NCBI GenBank assembly: GCA_003538615.1
Contig: DPRT01000170.1
Coordinates: forward strand, 2,790-9,937
DNA length: 7,148 bases
DNA from: Holophagaceae bacterium
Lineage (GTDB): Bacteria; Acidobacteriota; Holophagae; Holophagales; Holophagaceae
Direction of reading: 5' to 3'
In this document: positions 1 through 5,173 of the stretch, piece after piece
Layout of the letters: the number at the start of each line of letters is the position of its first letter
Position numbering within the stretch: position 1 is the first letter of the stretch
Notes under the pieces: generated by a model
Database searches by the model: none
What the model was told of the DNA's origin: nothing
The model's input: the letters and a program-made list of their open reading frames with translations, nothing else
Translations under genes and position numbers: made by a program

Positions 1-80
1 CCCACGGCCCGGCGCTCGATCTGGAAGGGCGCGAGGGCGGCGGTGGGGGAGGACACGGCGTAGGCCTTGGCGAGGGTCAT
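1..80 (-). CDS. Zinc-type alcohol dehydrogenase, N-terminal fragment (cut by window edge)
   Basis: Read on the minus strand, the 26 complete codons begin MTLAKAYAVSSP and continue through ALAPFQIERRAV. The pattern of a short first strand, a Pro/Leu-rich turn and then an 'ERR..G' strand resembles the start of NAD(P)-dependent medium-chain alcohol dehydrogenases of the YahK/cinnamyl-alcohol-dehydrogenase type, which interconvert aldehydes and alcohols in the cytoplasm. The catalytic zinc ligands (GHE and Cys motifs) would lie beyond the window edge, so activity cannot be judged. The start is well supported by an AAGGAG sequence 5 bases upstream. The gene diverges from the acetyltransferase remnant at 184. 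The family call rests on a short stretch; another medium-chain dehydrogenase subfamily is possible. Confidence 0.7.
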   Translation of the reverse strand, partial: MTLAKAYAVSSPTAALAPFQIERRAV

Positions 81-85
81 GGAAG

Positions 86-91
86 CTCCTT
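86..91 (-). promoter_or_regulatory. Ribosome binding site of the alcohol dehydrogenase
   Basis: The minus strand reads AAGGAG, 5 bases before the ATG at 80-78. This is a strong Shine-Dalgarno match at a good distance and fixes the start of the truncated gene. I found no convincing -35/-10 pair in the 81-183 spacer. Confidence 0.8.
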
Positions 92-183
92 GAGGCTGGT
101 AACACTCTAGACCTGGAAGCCAAGGGGCACCTCGGGGTGCGTATGGGATTGGCGGCCCCGGGCTCCCGGACGATCCTGGATCC

Positions 184-570
184 ATGACGCCCCTGCCGAC
201 TGAACGCCTGCTGATCCGTCCCTTTGCCCTGGAGGACGCCCCGTTCATCCTTCGTGGGCATGTGCGGCCTCATCAAGCGGGACACCCTGGAGGAGGTGGA
301 CCTTGGCTACGCCTTCCTGCCGGAGTTCTGGGGCTTGGGCCATGCCCGCGAGGCCGCCGAAGCCTGCAGGGCCTGGGGTCGCGGCACCCTGGGCCTGCGT
401 GGCCTGCTGGCCATCGTGTCGCCCGGCAACGCCTCCTCCATTCGGCTGCGGAAGGCCCTGGGCTTCCAGCGCACAGGGACGCAGCCCGCCGCGACATGGT
501 GGCGGAGCGCTGGGGCTCGCAGATATCGCGGCCAGCCGGGAACCCTAGAGTGCCCGTGTCCTACCCCTAG
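184..570 (+). pseudogene. GNAT-family N-acetyltransferase remnant, internally deleted and frameshifted
   Basis: Two pieces of one RimJ/RimL-like acetyltransferase are visible in different frames. The first (184-252) reads MTPLPTERLLIRPF followed by ALEDAPFIL, the usual opening strand and helix of the family. The second starts near 251, one frame over, with FVGMCGLIKRDTLEEVDLGY. It goes on to the acetyl-CoA-binding turn GLGHAREAA and the late AIVSPGNASSIRL..LGF segment, ending near 478. Family members usually have roughly 55-70 residues between these pieces; here they abut, so the middle of the fold is gone and the join is out of frame. After about 478 no frame gives a recognisable C-terminal tail; frame stops fall at 548, 570 and 601. 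No clear ribosome binding site precedes 184. A short protein from 224 is formally open but would lack the first half of the domain. Confidence 0.75.
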
Positions 571-572
571 AA

Positions 573-1358
573 TCAGGCCGGCGCGGCCATGCGGAACATG
601 AGGATCGCCCCCGCGGCGGCCACGTTCAGGCTGTCCATGCCCGAGGCCATGGGAATGGCCACGGCCCGGTCGCAGTGGGCCAGCTGGGCGGCGTCCAGGC
701 CCGTGTCCTCGGAGCCCATCACCAGGGCGCAGCGGGAGGCCGGCTGCCAGTTCCGGGCATCCTCGGCCCGGGGCGACAGGGCCGCGGCCACGACCTCCGA
801 TCCCGGCTCCGCGGCCTTCCAGTCCGCCAGCAGCGCCCAGGGATCCTCCACCCGCCACACGGGGATGCGCCACACGGCGCCCATGGAGACGCGCACCGTG
901 CGCCGGCTCCAGAGACCCGGACCGGGCCCCGCGAGCACCCCGTCCAGCCCCAGGGCCGCGGCGCTGCGCAGCAGCAGGCCCAGGTTCTCGCCATCGTAGA
1001 GCCGCGGCAGCACCAGCAGCCGCCGGGCCTTCCGGAGGGCCTCCACCGGCGGTGGCGGTGGCACCTGGGCGCAGGCCATGAGGCCCCGGTGGAAGGCGAA
1101 GCCCGCCAGCTCCGACAGGGCCGCGGGCTCGGCCGCCAGCAGCTCGGTGCCCTCGGGCAGCAGAGCCCGCGCCGCCTCGGCGGCCGGGGTGGTGGCGGCC
1201 ACGGACACCACCCGCAGCTGTCCGGCGCGGCCCGCTGCCAGCAGGTCCTCCACCAGGATCCGCCCTTCGGCGATGAAACAGGCGCCATGCTCCGGATGCT
1301 CCCGCGTCCCGGCGAAGCGCAGGTCGCGGTAGGGGTCCCAGGGATCGAAGTCGGCCAT
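573..1358 (-). CDS. TrmH/SpoU-family RNA 2'-O-methyltransferase
   Basis: The 261-residue product is a SPOUT-class methyltransferase, a family that uses S-adenosylmethionine to methylate ribose 2'-hydroxyls in tRNA or rRNA. The three family motifs are present: motif 1 around residues 117-137 (LPRLYDGENLGLLLRSA, with Asn125 and Arg131), motif 2 at 212-221 (ALVMGSEDTGLD, with Glu217), and motif 3 at 235-247 (IPMASGMDSLNVA, with Ser243-Leu244-Asn245). The segment before motif 1 resembles the small substrate-binding domain of this family (EGRILVEDLLAAG). I chose the ATG at 1358 because the protein from there begins as expected. An upstream in-frame ATG at 1433 would add 25 unlikely residues and run into the divergent hydroxylase start. 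No strong ribosome binding site precedes 1358, so the start is moderately sure. The exact RNA target cannot be told from sequence. It diverges from the hydroxylase across 74 bases. Confidence 0.88.
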   Translation of the reverse strand: MADFDPWDPYRDLRFAGTREHPEHGACFIAEGRILVEDLLAAGRAGQLRVVSVAATTPAAEAARALLPEGTELLAAEPAALSELAGFAFHRGLMACAQVPPPPPVEALRKARRLLVLPRLYDGENLGLLLRSAAALGLDGVLAGPGPGLWSRRTVRVSMGAVWRIPVWRVEDPWALLADWKAAEPGSEVVAAALSPRAEDARNWQPASRCALVMGSEDTGLDAAQLAHCDRAVAIPMASGMDSLNVAAAGAILMFRMAAPA

Positions 1359-1385
1359 GGGACCAGGGTAGCTCTTGGCCCGGAA

Positions 1386-1408
1386 ATCCCGGGATCCGGA
1401 ATATCCGG
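1386..1408. promoter_or_regulatory. Two adjacent palindromes in the divergent spacer (candidate operator)
   Basis: The 74-bp spacer between the methyltransferase and the hydroxylase holds a perfect 10-bp palindrome, ATCCCGGGAT (1386-1395), directly followed by an inverted repeat CCGGA-ATA-TCCGG (1396-1408). Flanking GAAATC (1383-1388) and GATTTC (1414-1419) are also complementary. Promoters for both genes should lie here, and paired dyads in such a place suit a regulator site, but no regulator is identified and GC-rich DNA makes short palindromes by chance. I could not assign -35/-10 elements in either direction. Confidence 0.3.
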
Positions 1409-1432
1409 CCATTGATTTCGGATTAGACTTCA

Positions 1433-3040
1433 ATGATGTCCCCGGCTCCGAACCTCCCCTCCCCCACCCAGCGCGCCATCGACCGGCTGCCGGCCCACCT
1501 GCGCCGTTACGTGGCGGGCCAGGACCACGGGGCCTACACGCCCCGGGACCATGCGGTCTGGCGGCACATCCTCCACCGCCTCGCGGACCGGCTGAAGGAC
1601 ACGGCCCACGCCAGCTACCTGTCGGGCCTGGCGGCCACGGGCATCGGCCTGGAGCGCATTCCCAGCCTGGACGAGATGAACCTGAAGCTGGAGAGCCTGG
1701 GCTGGTCCGCCGTGGGCGTGCGGGGCTTCATCCCCCCGGCCGTGTTCACGGAACTCCAGTCCCTGGGCGTGCTGGCCATCGCCGCGGACATCCGCAGCCA
1801 CGAGCACATCGAGTACACCCCGGCCCCGGACATCGTCCACGAAAGCGCGGGCCACGCGCCCATCCTGGCGGACCGCCGCTACGCGGACTACCTGAAGCGC
1901 TGCGGCGAGGCGGGCTTCCGGGCCATCGCCTCCGTGGAGGACCAGGCGGTCTACGAGGCCATCCGCAACCTCAGCGTGGTGAAGGAGGACCCCGATGCCA
2001 CGGAGGCCGAGGTCCACCTGGCGGAGGAACGCCTGCGGGCCGCCTCCACCAGCCGCCGCTACGTGAGCGAAAGCACCAAGGCCAGCCGCCTCTACTGGTG
2101 GACCGCCGAGTACGGCCTGGTAGGCGACCTGGCGAACCCGAAGCTGTACGGCGCGGGACTCCTCAGCAGCCTGGGCGAAGCGGCCCACTGCCTGACGTCC
2201 GCCGTCCAGAAAGTGTCTCTCAACCTCGCCTGCGCAGACACCGAGTACGACATCACCCGCATGCAGCCCCAGCTCTTCGTGGCCCGGGACTTCGACCATC
2301 TCTTCGAGGTGCTGGACGCCTTCGAGGCCACCCTCAGCTGGCGGCGCGGCGGGGATCTCGGTCTGGAGGAGGCCCTGCGGGCGCGGACCGTGAACCACCT
2401 GGGCCTGGAGGGCGGCATCGAAGTCACGGGCAAGGTGGTGGCGCGGATCCCCGCCCGCGGCCCGCTGGCGCCGGGACTCGCCACCGCCCTCGTGCGGGTG
2501 GAGGGCCCCGTGGTGCTGTCCCGGAACGGCCAGGCGGAAGGCGGACCCTGGCCCGGCGAGGCCCTGGTGGCCTTCGGGCGCGGCGTCCTACCCCACCGCG
2601 GCCCCTTCAGCCTGGATCTGCCTTCGGGCCTCTTCCTCACGGGCTTCCGGGTGGGGGACCACGAAGTCATCAACCTGCGGGGCCACCAGGATGGCCGCCC
2701 TCTGGATCTGCCCAGCTGGGCCCTGCTGGTGCTCAGCGAAGGCCTGCCCTCCGTGGCGGGGGGACCGGCCGATCCCGGCGCCTGGGACCGCTGGTACGGC
2801 GGCCAGGGAGGGTTCGCCGAAGGCGAGGCCGAATCCCAGGCCCGGGCCCGCAAGGCCGCCTCCCTGCCCCCGGATCTGGCGGACCTCTACCTGGAGGTCC
2901 GGACCCTGCGCGAGGGCGGAGCCGGCGAAGCGCGCCTGCGGGCCCTGGCCGCCAAGGCCCGCGCCTACCCCGGCGAGTGGCTGCTGCAGGCGGAACTGGC
3001 GGAACTGGAGTCCGCCCTGGCCCTGGAGGTGAAGCCATGA
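1433..3040 (+). CDS. Aromatic amino acid hydroxylase, long form (phenylalanine 4-monooxygenase-like)
   Basis: The 535-residue protein is a pterin-dependent, non-haem iron monooxygenase that would hydroxylate an aromatic amino acid, most likely phenylalanine to tyrosine, in the cytoplasm. The iron ligands fit the family: His136 and His141 in YTPAPDIVHESAGHAP (residues 128-143) and Glu226 in YWWTAEYGLVG. Arg121 and Thr129 match conserved active-site positions. No N-terminal ACT regulatory domain is present. The His141-Glu226 gap is 85 residues against about 40 in the human enzyme, which implies an inserted helical segment around residues 178-220. About 200 further residues (335-535) follow the catalytic core: a beta-rich stretch, then a helical end. 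I recall similar long forms in Bacteroidetes, where substrate choice is not settled. ATGs occur at 1433 and 1436 with no good ribosome binding site. Its stop overlaps the pterin dehydratase start. Confidence 0.88.
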   Translation: MMSPAPNLPSPTQRAIDRLPAHLRRYVAGQDHGAYTPRDHAVWRHILHRLADRLKDTAHASYLSGLAATGIGLERIPSLDEMNLKLESLGWSAVGVRGFIPPAVFTELQSLGVLAIAADIRSHEHIEYTPAPDIVHESAGHAPILADRRYADYLKRCGEAGFRAIASVEDQAVYEAIRNLSVVKEDPDATEAEVHLAEERLRAASTSRRYVSESTKASRLYWWTAEYGLVGDLANPKLYGAGLLSSLGEAAHCLTSAVQKVSLNLACADTEYDITRMQPQLFVARDFDHLFEVLDAFEATLSWRRGGDLGLEEALRARTVNHLGLEGGIEVTGKVVARIPARGPLAPGLATALVRVEGPVVLSRNGQAEGGPWPGEALVAFGRGVLPHRGPFSLDLPSGLFLTGFRVGDHEVINLRGHQDGRPLDLPSWALLVLSEGLPSVAGGPADPGAWDRWYGGQGGFAEGEAESQARARKAASLPPDLADLYLEVRTLREGGAGEARLRALAAKARAYPGEWLLQAELAELESALALEVKP

Positions 3041-3282
3041 CCTGGATCGAACGGGACGGATGCCTCGTCCGGGAGTTCAAGACGCCGGATTTCCTCACCG
3101 CCTTCCGCCTTGTGACCGCCGTGGTGGAACCTTCCCAGGAACTGAATCACCACCCAGATATCACCTTTGGCTGGGGCCATGTCCGCATCGCCCTCACCAC
3201 CCATGACGAAGGGGGTATCACCGATAAAGATCAACAATTGGCCAAACGCATCGATGCGGCTGTCCAGACATTGGGCCTGTGA
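3037..3282 (+). CDS. 4a-hydroxytetrahydrobiopterin dehydratase (pterin carbinolamine dehydratase)
   Basis: The 81-residue protein dehydrates the 4a-hydroxypterin released by aromatic amino acid hydroxylases, the first step in recycling the pterin cofactor. The signature is intact: ELNHHPDITFGWGHVRIALT (residues 35-54) with His38-His39-Pro40, then TTHDEGGITDKDQQLAKRID with His56 and the late Asp/Leu/Ala/Asp pattern. It starts almost at the conserved Trp (Trp3), so it lacks the N-terminal helix of longer family members (about 95-115 residues); I recall similarly short forms in Bacteroidetes. The ATG shares ATGA with the hydroxylase stop codon, and GGAGG (3025-3029) lies 7 bases upstream, so translation is probably coupled. 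The gene order directly supports the hydroxylase assignment next door. Confidence 0.93.
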   Translation: MTWIERDGCLVREFKTPDFLTAFRLVTAVVEPSQELNHHPDITFGWGHVRIALTTHDEGGITDKDQQLAKRIDAAVQTLGL

Positions 3283-3303
3283 TCAATATCCAATGTCACC
3301 TGT

Positions 3304-3317
3304 CTTCCTACTGGAAG
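3304..3317 (+). other. Small hairpin in the spacer before the cytochrome maturation genes
   Basis: The 68-bp spacer 3283-3350 contains CTTCC-TACT-GGAAG, a perfect 5-bp stem with a 4-base loop. No T-tract follows, so it is not a convincing terminator. The spacer is less GC-rich than its surroundings, as promoters often are, but I could not pick a -35/-10 pair. It may equally be chance. Confidence 0.25.
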
Positions 3318-3340
3318 GTCCGATATCCTGAAGTGTCCTA

Positions 3341-3344
3341 GAGG
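3341..3344 (+). promoter_or_regulatory. Ribosome binding site supporting a TTG start
   Basis: GAGG lies 6 bases before the TTG at 3351 and 9 before a second TTG at 3354. No ATG occurs in this frame before the predicted lipid-attachment cysteine, so this site decides the start of the lipoprotein gene. Confidence 0.6.
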
Positions 3345-3350
3345 ATCCCC

Positions 3351-4019
3351 TTGTTGAAAACCCAGACGCCCCTCCGACTGTCCCCCGCCTTCCTCTCCAA
3401 GGCCTTTCCCGTGGCGGCCGCGGCCGGGCTTCTGGCCCTGGGCCTCGGCTGCAACCGCGATCAGGTCGGCCACTACCGGGTGCCCAAGGAAGGCGCCATC
3501 GCGGATCACCCGGACCATCCGGGCCACGCCGACCACGCGGCGCCCGCCCAGGGCATGCCCCCGGCCAGCGGCGAGGTGGCTCCGCCGCCCAAGCCCTCCG
3601 CCCAGGGAGCCTTGAAGTGGTCCCTGCCCAAGGGCTGGACCGAGGTTCCCGGCGAGGGCATGCGCTACGCCACCTTCACGACCCCGGTGGCCGGCAAGAT
3701 CGAAGCCACGGTGGTGGTCCTGCCTGGTCCCGCGGGTGGTGAACTGGCCAACGTGAACCGCTGGCGCGGACAGATCCAGCTGGGCCCCATCGACGAGAAG
3801 GCCCTGGCCGCCGCGCGCGTGGCGGTCAAGTCCAAGGCCGGCACCCTGAATGTCTACGACTTCACCAGCGAGGGACAGGCCAAGAGCCGCATGGTGGTCG
3901 GCCTCATCGCCACCCCGGACGGGAACACCTGGTTCCTGAAGCTGACGGGCGACGCCGCTTCGGTCGCCAAGGCCAAGCCTGACTTCATGCGCATCCTGGA
4001 GAGCCTCCGCCTTGCTTAA
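3351..4019 (+). CDS. Predicted lipoprotein with His-rich linker, in the cytochrome c maturation operon
   Basis: This 222-residue protein of unknown function starts with an export signal: Arg9 and Lys17, a hydrophobic run (residues 18-32) and a lipobox-like LGLGC with Cys34. The -3 residue is Gly rather than the usual Leu/Val/Ile, so lipidation is likely but not certain. Residues 52-62 form a repeat with His at 53, 56, 59 and 62, spaced every third residue, plus His41; this could bind metal or haem. A Pro/Ala-rich linker follows to about residue 85. The C-terminal domain (about 87-222) begins LKWSLPKGWTEVPGEGMRYA, includes GELANVNRWRGQ, and ends with a helix typical of small alpha/beta extracytoplasmic domains. 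I recall similar domains beside ResB/CcsA genes in Planctomycetes and Verrucomicrobia, but that was not checked. The TTG start is supported by GAGG, and its end overlaps the resB-like start by 8 bases. Confidence 0.78.
   Translation: MLKTQTPLRLSPAFLSKAFPVAAAAGLLALGLGCNRDQVGHYRVPKEGAIADHPDHPGHADHAAPAQGMPPASGEVAPPPKPSAQGALKWSLPKGWTEVPGEGMRYATFTTPVAGKIEATVVVLPGPAGGELANVNRWRGQIQLGPIDEKALAAARVAVKSKAGTLNVYDFTSEGQAKSRMVVGLIATPDGNTWFLKLTGDAASVAKAKPDFMRILESLRLA
3998..4003 (+). promoter_or_regulatory. Ribosome binding site for the ResB-like gene (TTG start)
   Basis: GGAGAG inside the end of the lipoprotein gene lies 8 bases before the TTG at 4012. The next in-frame ATG falls at residue 27, inside the first membrane helix, so the TTG is the sensible start. 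Confidence 0.65.
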
Positions 4020-5172
4020 GACACTCGCCTCCCGCACCTGGACGTTCCTCAAGTCCTTCCAGCTGACCATCGTGCTGCTGAGCCTGCTCATGCTGCTCGT
4101 CGTGTTCTGCACCCTGGCCCAAGTGGAGATGGGCACCGCCGGCGCCGTGAATGCCTACATGCGCAGCTTCTTCGTATGGCGGCACTTCAGCTTCCTGCCC
4201 TTCCCCATCCCGACCTTCCCGGGCGGCGGGCTGGTGGGCCTCCTCCTCACCCTCAACCTCATCGCCAAGACCATGGATATCCAGCGCACCTGGGCCAAGG
4301 CGGGCATGTGGCTGGTCCACGCGGGCATGGTGATCCTCTTCGCCGGCGAGTTCGTGGCCGGGATGATGCAGGTGGACACCAACATGTCCATCGAGGTGGG
4401 CCAGACCGTCAACTACGTGGAGAGCTACAAGACCATGGAGCTGGCCGTCGTCGATGTCACCGATCCCGCCTGGGATGAGGTCTACTCGGTGCCGGACACG
4501 ATGCTGTCCCGGGGGGGCGCCATCGCCATTCCCGGCACGCCCATCACCCTGAACGTCAAGAAGCACCACGCCAACTCCGAGCTTTCGGCCCTTCCCCCGG
4601 GGATGGAGCCGTCCATCGCCACCGCCGGCGCCGGTCCCGGCGTCCTGGTCCAGGATCGCCCCCTGGTCTCGGCGGACAATGAAATGGACCTGCCCTCCGC
4701 CTTCATCGAGATCACCACCGCCGGGCAGAGCCAGGGCATCTGGCTGGTGTCCGCGGCCATGAACGCGCCCCAGTCCTTCAGCTTCAACGGGCGGACCTAC
4801 ACGCTGTCCATGCGGCTGCTCCGCCAGTACCTGCCCTACTCATTCACCCTCAAGCAGTTCCGCCACGATGTGTACCCCGGCACCCAGATTCCCAAGAACT
4901 TCTCCAGCCTGGTGCAGGTGGTGAATCCCTCCCGCAATGAATCCCGCGAAGTGCTCATCTACATGAACCAGCCCCTGCGCTATGAGGGCAAGACCTTCTA
5001 CCAGGCCAGCTTCGGCAAGAACGACACCCTCTCCATCCTCTCCGTGGTGGAGAACCCCGGGTGGCTGCTGCCCTATATCTCCTGTGTGCTGGTCTCCCTG
5101 GGCCTGCTTGTGCACTTCGCCATCGTCCTCCGCCGCTCCCTGAAGCGCCGGCAGGACCAGAAGGAGGGCTGA
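4012..5172 (+). CDS. resB: ResB/Ccs1-like cytochrome c biogenesis protein
   Basis: The 386-residue membrane protein matches ResB (Ccs1/CcsB), which pairs with CcsA in System II to carry haem outward and attach it to apocytochromes c. Four membrane helices are visible, at about 17-36, 72-87, 97-117 and 352-374, with a large extracytoplasmic domain (about 118-350) between the last two. The C-terminus is Arg/Lys-rich (RRSLKRRQDQK) and so probably cytoplasmic. His103 in helix 3 (WLVHAGM) and His368 in helix 4 (LLVHF) are candidates for the membrane haem ligands known in this family. The motif PLRYEGKTFYQASF (321-334) near the end of the extracytoplasmic domain is a family signature. It is at the short end for ResB. 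It starts with TTG, overlaps the lipoprotein gene by 8 bases and ends one base before ccsA, so the three are very probably co-transcribed. Confidence 0.88.
   Translation: MLKTLASRTWTFLKSFQLTIVLLSLLMLLVVFCTLAQVEMGTAGAVNAYMRSFFVWRHFSFLPFPIPTFPGGGLVGLLLTLNLIAKTMDIQRTWAKAGMWLVHAGMVILFAGEFVAGMMQVDTNMSIEVGQTVNYVESYKTMELAVVDVTDPAWDEVYSVPDTMLSRGGAIAIPGTPITLNVKKHHANSELSALPPGMEPSIATAGAGPGVLVQDRPLVSADNEMDLPSAFIEITTAGQSQGIWLVSAAMNAPQSFSFNGRTYTLSMRLLRQYLPYSFTLKQFRHDVYPGTQIPKNFSSLVQVVNPSRNESREVLIYMNQPLRYEGKTFYQASFGKNDTLSILSVVENPGWLLPYISCVLVSLGLLVHFAIVLRRSLKRRQDQKEG
5161..5168 (+). promoter_or_regulatory. Strong ribosome binding site of ccsA inside the end of resB
   Basis: AAGGAGGG (5161-5168) lies in the last codons of the ResB-like gene, 5 bases before the ATG at 5174. 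It is an almost complete Shine-Dalgarno match and fixes the ccsA start. Confidence 0.85.
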
Positions 5173-5173
5173 G

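Noticed and set aside
130..143. Short hairpin GCACC-TCGG-GGTGC between the alcohol dehydrogenase and the acetyltransferase remnant
   Set aside because: A 5-bp GC stem without a T-tract or conserved context is expected by chance at this GC content.
543..571. Direct repeat CCCTAGA (543-549 and 565-571) near the end of the acetyltransferase remnant
   Set aside because: Seven bases is short enough to be chance, and no insertion element or recombinase gene is nearby to make it an attachment or target-site repeat.
675..1415. 246-codon plus-strand open frame opposite the methyltransferase
   Set aside because: The minus strand carries three intact SPOUT motifs here; the plus frame is Gly/Gln/His/Arg-rich with no recognisable domain.
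1430..2398. 322-codon minus-strand open frame opposite the hydroxylase
   Set aside because: It lies opposite the catalytic core with its conserved iron ligands; the translation shows no family features and reflects high GC at third positions.
1375..3036. Long open frame upstream of, and in frame with, the pterin dehydratase
   Set aside because: Its translation is Gly/Pro/Arg-rich shadow of the hydroxylase in another frame. The dehydratase domain begins only at the ATG at 3037, which has its own ribosome binding site.
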